Notes under the pieces: model-generated
What the model was told of the DNA's origin: nothing
What the model saw: only the letters and a program-made list of their open reading frames with translations
Database searches by the model: none
Source: JAWWPY01 sp964412845
GTDB lineage: Bacteria; Actinomycetota; Actinomycetes; Streptosporangiales; Streptosporangiaceae
Direction of reading: 5' to 3'
DNA length: 64,000 nucleotides
Assembly (NCBI GenBank): GCA_964412845.1
Contig: CAYPQM010000001.1
Coordinates: 56,293 to 120,292, forward strand
In this document: in pieces, positions 59,187-64,000 of the stretch
Numbering within the stretch: position 1 is the stretch's first letter
Layout: every line of letters starts with the position of its first letter
Made by a program: the position numbers and the translations under genes

Positions 59187-59292
59187 CCGGACGTCACCGG
59201 GGCGTGGACGAGCCGGGCACCAGGCTGGATGATGCAGTCAGGCCCGCAGCCGCGGCGGTCAGGCATGCGCGGTCTTCCGCTCGGAGGTGGCG

Positions 59293-60027
59293 ATGAACAC
59301 CGGCCTGGGACCCACGGCCGGCGCGGGAGGCACGTCGCCCGCCCCGCGCGTCCGGGTACCAGCCCGGAGTGGCCGGTGGGACCTCGCCCCCGGCGATCCC
59401 GAGACCGTGATCGCGCAAGCACGGACCGCACTGTTCGTCATGGTCAGCGTCCTGGCTGTGCTCTGGGTCATCCAGATCGCCAACTGGGCCGACCACTATC
59501 AGCTGACCCTCGACTACGGGATCCGGCCACGTGACCTGGGTAATCTGCCTGACATCCTGACCGCGCCGTTCATGCACTTCAGCTGGGCCCACATCGAGGG
59601 AAACTCGGGGCCGCTGTTCATCTTCGGGTTCCTGGCCGCCTACCGCGGGGTGATCAGGTTCCTCGGCGTGACTGTGCTTGTCATCCTGGCCAGCGGCCTG
59701 GCGGCCTGGCTCTTCGAGACCGGGGGCAGCGTCGGGGCCGGTGCCAGCGGGGTCGTCTTCGGCTATTTCGGTTACATCATGGTCCGCGGGTTCTTCGACC
59801 GCCACGCGATCGACATGCTCATTGGTGCCGTGATGGCGCTCTGCTTCGCCTACCAGTTCACCGTGCTGCTCCCGCACGCCGGGATCGGCTGGCAGGCCCA
59901 CATCGGCGGCCTCATCGGAGGTGTGCTGGCGGGCTGGGTCTTCCGGGACCGGCGCGCCGCCGCGACGGGAACCCCGGGGACTCCCTTGAAGACCGGCCCG
60001 AAGACTGAACCTGGGCTGGGACATTGA
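59293..60027 (+). CDS. Rhomboid-family intramembrane serine protease
   Basis: ATG 59293 follows GGAGG with 5-base spacing. The 244-residue protein has about six helices, the oxyanion Asn in HIEGNSGPLF, the nucleophile Ser in VGAGASGVVFGYFGY and the catalytic His in GWQAHIGGLIGG. Rhomboids cut transmembrane proteins in the membrane. It lies opposite the ABC exporter with the palindrome between. Confidence 0.9.
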   Translation: MNTGLGPTAGAGGTSPAPRVRVPARSGRWDLAPGDPETVIAQARTALFVMVSVLAVLWVIQIANWADHYQLTLDYGIRPRDLGNLPDILTAPFMHFSWAHIEGNSGPLFIFGFLAAYRGVIRFLGVTVLVILASGLAAWLFETGGSVGAGASGVVFGYFGYIMVRGFFDRHAIDMLIGAVMALCFAYQFTVLLPHAGIGWQAHIGGLIGGVLAGWVFRDRRAAATGTPGTPLKTGPKTEPGLGH

Positions 60028-60045
60028 TGTGAATTGCCGCCCAAG

Positions 60046-60074
60046 GGGATATCACATGGGATCTGATATCCCAT
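60046..60074. promoter_or_regulatory. Nested inverted repeats before the DUF6308 gene
   Basis: GGGATATCA (60046-60054) pairs with TGATATCCC (60064-60072), and ATGGGAT (60056-60062) with ATCCCAT (60068-60074). The two dyads overlap, 11-39 bp upstream of the ATG at 60085, so they are exclusive alternatives in RNA or a compound operator in DNA. Confidence 0.5.
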
Positions 60075-60084
60075 ACTGTGACGT

Positions 60085-60762
60085 ATGCGCTCATTATCAG
60101 CTAGTGATGCCGTACCTGCCAGTGCTGCGGTGCGGGCGGCGGCGAGCAAGCTCAGGGAGAGCCTGGCGGTCGCTGGCCTCGGCCAGGCGGTAGCGGCCTA
60201 CTTCGATCCGGCGGGGGAATTCTCGGGGATGACGTTCACCACCCTGGGCGCCAACCCCCGCGACGAAGTGACCACCGATGACCTGCTGGCGGTCTCCCTG
60301 CTGAACATCACCTGGCGGCCGGACGCGGTCCGGGGCCTGCTCGGCACCTGGGCCGAGAAGGTCTCCCAGATGCTGACCACGGTCCGCAGCGACGTCGACC
60401 TGTGGGACGCCTCCGACGCGGACCTCGCGGCGGTGGACCCGCTGTGGGACGCGCTGGTGGACATGCCGGGGGTCGGCACCTCCACGGCGGCGAAACTGCT
60501 CGCCCGCAAGCGCCCCCGGCTGTGCCCGATCACCGACAAGGTGGTGATCGGGGCGGCGGGAGTGCCCGGGCGGACCTGGGAGGCACTGCGCTGCCTGCTG
60601 CGGGACCCAGCCGCCCGCGCCGAGGTCGAGGCCCTGCGCCCGGCGTCGGCGGCCGGCGCCAGCCTGATGTGGGTCCTGGACGTCGCGCTGTGGATACGGC
60701 ACAGCAACTCCCGCGCCGCCCAGCAACTACGCCGGCAAGCCGGGATCCCGGTGCGTGACTAG
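60085..60762 (+). CDS. DUF6308-like protein with helix-hairpin-helix
   Basis: The 225-residue protein has a helix-hairpin-helix-like stretch (DMPGVGTSTAAKLLARKRPRLCPITD) similar to that in DNA-binding repair proteins, and a C-terminal helical part. It matches my recollection of the DUF6308 family. Function is unknown. The stop lies in a short dyad shared with the convergent gene. Confidence 0.65.
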   Translation: MRSLSASDAVPASAAVRAAASKLRESLAVAGLGQAVAAYFDPAGEFSGMTFTTLGANPRDEVTTDDLLAVSLLNITWRPDAVRGLLGTWAEKVSQMLTTVRSDVDLWDASDADLAAVDPLWDALVDMPGVGTSTAAKLLARKRPRLCPITDKVVIGAAGVPGRTWEALRCLLRDPAARAEVEALRPASAAGASLMWVLDVALWIRHSNSRAAQQLRRQAGIPVRD

Positions 60763-60780
60763 CCGGGCCCGCCAGGCTAG
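60759..60780. terminator. CTAGCC/GGCTAG dyad at convergent stops
   Basis: CTAGCC (60759-60764) pairs with GGCTAG (60775-60780) around 10 bases. The TAG stops of the DUF6308 gene and of the YciI-like gene on the other strand both lie in the CTAG ends. Confidence 0.45.
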
Positions 60781-61052
60781 GGCGGGGCCAGGATCTCGTT
60801 CCACTCGCGGATGTACCAGTTCCGGACGACGCCATGCAGTACGAACGGGTCGCCTGCGGCGAACGCCTCGGCACCGGCCCGGGTGGTGAAGATCGCCATC
60901 GACCCCTCGTTCTGCGGATCGCCGAACGTTCCGAGCATGAGGATGTCGCCGCGGGCGTGGAACTCCTGGAACCGGGCTTTATGCGCCGGGAAATGCGGGG
61001 GCGCGTTCGTGCGGACGTCGTCGGCGGATTCGTAGAAGAGCACGTACTTCAT
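60777..61052 (-). CDS. YciI-like protein
   Basis: From ATG 61052 the 91-residue protein (MKYVLFYES...HFPAHKARFQEFHARGDILMLGTFGD...VLHGVVRNWYIREWNEI) has the YciI fold with the conserved His (HFPAH) and Asp (GTFGD). Function of the family is uncertain; some members act on chlorinated aromatic or redox substrates. Confidence 0.83.
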   Translation of the reverse strand: MKYVLFYESADDVRTNAPPHFPAHKARFQEFHARGDILMLGTFGDPQNEGSMAIFTTRAGAEAFAAGDPFVLHGVVRNWYIREWNEILAPP

Positions 61053-61107
61053 GCCGTCAGCCTGGCATGTGGCTGGGACGAGCGCGATCTGGGCGGATAA
61101 TGGGCAG

Positions 61108-61983
61108 GTGAGAGTGCAGGCTGCCGCTGATTCCGTCCGCCGCCGCGTCGGCGCGTCAATCTTCGAGCGGGTGGCCGGGGCCGACGGCCCGGCCCGCCGG
61201 GAGGCGATCCATGGCCGCACCGGCGAGCGGTGGTTCGCGGAGGACCGCCCGATCCGCCGGGTGCACGGAGACTCGTCGATGTTCGTGGGCGGTATCCGCG
61301 CCCTGCTGCTGCAGTCGCTGCACCCGCTGGCGATGGCCGGCGTGGCTGGGCATTCCGGATTTCGCGGCGACCCGTGGGGACGTTTGCAGCGGACCAGCTA
61401 CTTCCTCGCCGTTACCACGTTCGGCCAGGCCAGCGACGCACAGGCGGCCATAGCACGGGTCCGGGCGGTGCACGCGCGGGTGACCGGGACGGCACCGGAC
61501 GGGCGGCCGTATGCGGCCTCTGATCCGCACCTGCTCACCTGGATCCACATCGCCGAAGCGGACAGCTTCCTGCGCGCGCACACCCGCTTCGGAGCCCAGC
61601 CACTGGACCAGGCCGGACGCGACGGGTACGTCGCTGACCTGGCCCAGATCGGTGTCAAGCTCGGGGTCGTGGACCCGCCCCGGACCGAAGCAGAACTCAC
61701 CGACCGGATCAGCCAATACCGCACGGAACTGCGCGGCACTGCCGAAGCCCGCTCCGCCGCCCGGTTCCTGCTGCTCAACCCGCCGCTGCCGGTGATCGCC
61801 CGGGCACCGTACGGGGTGCTCGCCGCCGCGGCGACGTCCCTGCTGCCCGGATGGGCCCGGCGCCCGCTGTACCTGCCTTACCTGCCGCTCACCGAGACCG
61901 CCCTGGTCCGCCCGGCGGGCCACGCGGTCATCCACGCCATCCGCTGGGCCCTCACCCCGCCCGCCACGGCCCAGGCCGGCTAA
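61108..61983 (+). CDS. DUF2236 (MpaB-like) putative oxygenase
   Basis: GTG 61108 with AGG upstream gives 291 residues. The family patterns are LLLQSLHPLAMAGVAGHSGF, DPWGRLQRTSYFLAVTTFG and DPHLLTWIHIAEADSFL, whose His/Asp residues bind heme in the related latex-clearing and MpaB proteins. It is predicted to be a cytoplasmic or membrane-associated oxidoreductase. Confidence 0.83.
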   Translation: MRVQAAADSVRRRVGASIFERVAGADGPARREAIHGRTGERWFAEDRPIRRVHGDSSMFVGGIRALLLQSLHPLAMAGVAGHSGFRGDPWGRLQRTSYFLAVTTFGQASDAQAAIARVRAVHARVTGTAPDGRPYAASDPHLLTWIHIAEADSFLRAHTRFGAQPLDQAGRDGYVADLAQIGVKLGVVDPPRTEAELTDRISQYRTELRGTAEARSAARFLLLNPPLPVIARAPYGVLAAAATSLLPGWARRPLYLPYLPLTETALVRPAGHAVIHAIRWALTPPATAQAG

Positions 61984-61987
61984 GCCG

Positions 61988-63031
61988 ATGCTGGCGGTCC
62001 GCTGGCACGCCCGGGGCGACGTCCGGGTCGAGGAGGTGCCGCCGCCCGCGCCGCCGGGACCGGGCGAGGTGCAGGTCCGGATCAGCTGGTGCGGCATCTG
62101 CGGCACTGACGTGGAGGAATGGCAGAGCGGGCCGCTGTTCATCCCGGTCGACACGCCACACCCGATCACCGGGGCGCGCGCGCCGCTCATCCTCGGGCAC
62201 GAGTTCGCCGGCCTGGTCGTGGCGGCAGCCGATGACGTCACCACACCTGGCGTGGGTCAGCGGGTGGCCGTGGACACCATCGTCTACTGCGGCGCCTGCC
62301 ACTGGTGCCGCCGCGGCGAGTTCACCCGGTGCCCGGCCCTGGGCGGGCTGGGCCTGCACGGCGACGGCGGGCTCGCGGAACTGTGCAACGCGCCCGCCCG
62401 GATGTGCCTGCCGGTACCGGACACGGTGGCCGACGACGAGGCGCCGCTGGTTGAGACGCTCGCCGTCGCGGTACGGGCGTTGCGCCGCGGCGGGCTCCGG
62501 CCCGGCGAACGGGTCGCGGTCGTGGGCGCGGGTGCGGTCGGGCTGATGGCCGTGCAGGCGGCGCGGGCGTTCGGGGCCGACCATGTGGCCGTCGTCGAGC
62601 CACGGCCAGCGCGGCGGGATCTCGCCTGCCGCCTGGGGGCTGACCACGCCGTCCCGCCGCAGGAGGCGGCGGCGCTGCAGGCCGACGTCGCCGTGGAGTG
62701 CGCCGGCCAGCCGCAGGCGGTCGAATCCGCGATCCGGGCCCTGCGGGCCGGCGGCCGGGCCGTGCTGCTCGGCATCGACTCCCGGCCCTTCAGCGTCCTG
62801 CCGATGGACCTCGTCGCCGCGGAGAAATCCATCATCGGCTCGCTGTCCCACGTCTGGGACGAGGACTTCCGCATCGCACTCGGGCTGATGGGCCGGGGCG
62901 CGATCCAGGCCGCCGCGCTGGTCACCGACCGGATCCCGCTCACCGCGACGGTGCGCGGCGGTCTTGAGCTGCTCAGGGACGAGCCGGAGAAGCACCTGAA
63001 GATCCTCGTCCGGCCGCCGGAGGCCCGGTGA
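61988..63031 (+). CDS. Zinc-dependent alcohol dehydrogenase (MDR, butanediol/threonine dehydrogenase type)
   Basis: The 347-residue protein has the catalytic zinc ligands in WCGICGTDVEEW and GHEFAG, the structural zinc motif YCGACHWCRRGEFTRC with all four cysteines, and the NAD loop VVGAGAVGLMAVQAA. It starts 4 bases after the DUF2236 stop and is coupled by GTGA to the RraA-family gene, suggesting a short catabolic pathway for a hydroxy compound. Confidence 0.88.
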   Translation: MLAVRWHARGDVRVEEVPPPAPPGPGEVQVRISWCGICGTDVEEWQSGPLFIPVDTPHPITGARAPLILGHEFAGLVVAAADDVTTPGVGQRVAVDTIVYCGACHWCRRGEFTRCPALGGLGLHGDGGLAELCNAPARMCLPVPDTVADDEAPLVETLAVAVRALRRGGLRPGERVAVVGAGAVGLMAVQAARAFGADHVAVVEPRPARRDLACRLGADHAVPPQEAAALQADVAVECAGQPQAVESAIRALRAGGRAVLLGIDSRPFSVLPMDLVAAEKSIIGSLSHVWDEDFRIALGLMGRGAIQAAALVTDRIPLTATVRGGLELLRDEPEKHLKILVRPPEAR

Positions 63032-63696
63032 GCGGCGACCTGCCCGGCCGTGCGCTGCCCGACCTGGTCGAGACCCGGCTGACCGCAGCCGTCGTGTCGG
63101 ACATCCTGGATGACCTGGGCCACCGTGACCACACCCTCGACCCGGCGATCCGGCCGCTGCACCGCGGCGTGATCGTGGCCGGCTGGGCCAACCCGTTCCT
63201 CGTCGCGGAGGCCGGCGAGATCCCCGCGGACCCGTATACCGGCGAGATCGCCGCCCTCGACGGCATCGCGCCCGGAGATGTCGTCCTGGTGGCCGCGGGC
63301 GGCTCCGCCCGGGCCGCCGTCTGGGGCGAGCTGTTCTCGACGGCCGCCCGCGCCCGGGGCGCCCGCGGGGCGCTGCTCGACGGGTACTGCCGGGACGAGC
63401 GGCGGATCACCGGCATGGGTTACCCGGTGTGGTGCCGGGGGCTGCTTCCGCTGGACTGCAAGGGCCGGCTCGCGGTGACCGGATGGCGGCAGCCCGCCGT
63501 GGTCGGCGGGCTCCTGGTGCGGCCGGGGGACCTGGTGGTGGCCGACGTCGACGGCGTGGTCGTGGTACCCGCCGCGCTCGCGGAGGAGACCGTGCGGCGC
63601 GGCCTGGAGAAGACGGCGAAGGAGGACGGGCTGCGCGACGCGCTGGAGCGGGGCAGCACGTTGCGAGCCGCTTACGACCGCTTCGGCGTGCTGTGA
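63028..63696 (+). CDS. RraA/4-hydroxy-4-methyl-2-oxoglutarate aldolase-family protein
   Basis: The 222-residue protein has the RraA-type segments VSDILDDLGHRDHTLDPAI, WGELFSTAARARGARGALLDGYCRDERRI (metal-binding Arg/Asp) and VVADVDGVVVVP. Proteins with these residues are divalent-metal aldolases or oxaloacetate decarboxylases rather than true RNase E regulators. The GTG start overlaps the dehydrogenase stop, so the two enzymes are co-made. Confidence 0.85.
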   Translation: MSGDLPGRALPDLVETRLTAAVVSDILDDLGHRDHTLDPAIRPLHRGVIVAGWANPFLVAEAGEIPADPYTGEIAALDGIAPGDVVLVAAGGSARAAVWGELFSTAARARGARGALLDGYCRDERRITGMGYPVWCRGLLPLDCKGRLAVTGWRQPAVVGGLLVRPGDLVVADVDGVVVVPAALAEETVRRGLEKTAKEDGLRDALERGSTLRAAYDRFGVL

Positions 63697-63768
63697 GCCG
63701 TTGATTCCGGTCTGCCGCGCAGGAGTGTCCCGGATCCAGGTCAGCCGACAGGCCGCGCCGTGACGCGG

Positions 63769-64000
63769 TTAGCCCCTGGGCAGGGCGAGCGGGCCAGGCC
63801 GGGGACGCCTGCGCAGCCACTGCCAGAAGGTCCGGCGCGGCGGGCGCGGCGGGCGGGCCACGATGCTGCCGCCGCTGACCCTTCCCGACACGTGGATCCG
63901 CAGGACGACGGGAGCTCCGGGGCCCCACGGGGCCTGGACTTTGATGTTGCTGCCCCGGACCGCCATGTCATCGGTGTCGACGACGATGCCAGGCTTGGTC
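63769..64000 (-). CDS. C-terminus of a LiaF/DUF1707-like protein (5' end outside window)
   Basis: The minus-strand frame is open from the window edge: TKPGIVVDTDDMAVRGSNIKV is followed by PVVLRIHVSGRVSGGSIVARP and a basic tail with RRTFWQWLRRRP. Repeating beta strands with VRGSN and SGGSIVA fit the C-terminal domain of cell-wall-stress LiaF-like or DUF1707 proteins. The ATG at 63966 is probably internal. Confidence 0.45.
   Translation of the reverse strand, partial: TKPGIVVDTDDMAVRGSNIKVQAPWGPGAPVVLRIHVSGRVSGGSIVARPPRPPRRTFWQWLRRRPRPGPLALPRG

Overview
The window is very GC-rich with strong third-position GC bias. It uses GTG and TTG starts freely and packs genes into short operons with ATGA/GTGA stop-start overlaps. 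The families present (DUF574 methyltransferase, DUF2236, MocR, XRE-NB-ARC-TPR regulator, an MhuD-type heme oxygenase, ECF sigma factor with C-terminal extension) are typical of a soil or filamentous actinomycete, probably a high-GC relative of Streptomyces, Streptosporangiales or Pseudonocardiales. I cannot name the genus. Two runs of exactly 100 N (20438-20537 and 46459-46558) show this is a scaffolded draft; the second gap lies inside a tandem repeat. No phage, IS element, plasmid origin or CRISPR array is visible.

Layout. 1-3641: end of an SGNH hydrolase, a thaumatin-like lipoprotein, and a divergent membrane-anchored ECF sigma factor whose outer domain is a GH128-type beta-1,3-glucanase. 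3667-3762: a selenocysteine tRNA. 3794-8631: MntP-like transporter, PLP decarboxylase and a large STAND/TPR regulator. 8969-12101: a mau-like cluster (two MauD-like proteins, MauE-like protein, TAT-exported Cys-rich protein related to methylamine dehydrogenase light chain, two membrane proteins) without the heavy chain or mauG. 12307-20422: an N-methylglycine-type catabolic island (two flavin oxidoreductases, SDR, choline-kinase-like protein, APC permease, GntR/UTRA regulator) with a shared operator-like motif at several promoters. 20581-26746: SurE, acyltransferase, DedA, UppP and a BlaI/M56 pair around two dyad operators. 26859-30754: ArsR/SRPBCC operon, a lipoprotein and a 14-TM exporter. 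30803-35289: oligopeptidase B, HDAC-like deacetylase, APH-like kinase. 35444-36554: a three-subunit, cobalt-type nitrile hydratase. 36687-45637: mixed housekeeping and membrane genes, with a scar where a TetR remnant abuts an N-terminally deleted aroQ, then an MhuD heme oxygenase. 45683-47894: pterin-dehydratase/VOC fusion, a 14-bp tandem repeat, TetR and crotonase. 48246-52685: three coupled glycosyltransferase genes. 52809-64000: DUF4230, DUF429, MocR/AhpD pair, alpha/beta hydrolase, DrrAB-type ABC exporter, rhomboid protease, DUF6308, YciI-like protein, DUF2236, a zinc alcohol dehydrogenase coupled to an RraA-family protein, and a truncated gene at the right edge.

The most unusual parts are the sigma factor-glucanase fusion opposite a thaumatin-like protein, which reads like a one-polypeptide sensor for fungal beta-glucan, and the orphan mau-like maturation cluster with its 16-cysteine substrate. 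Other striking features are the shared regulatory motif of the methylglycine island, the BlaI/M56 module beside uppP, and the habit of placing stop codons of convergent genes inside perfect palindromes.
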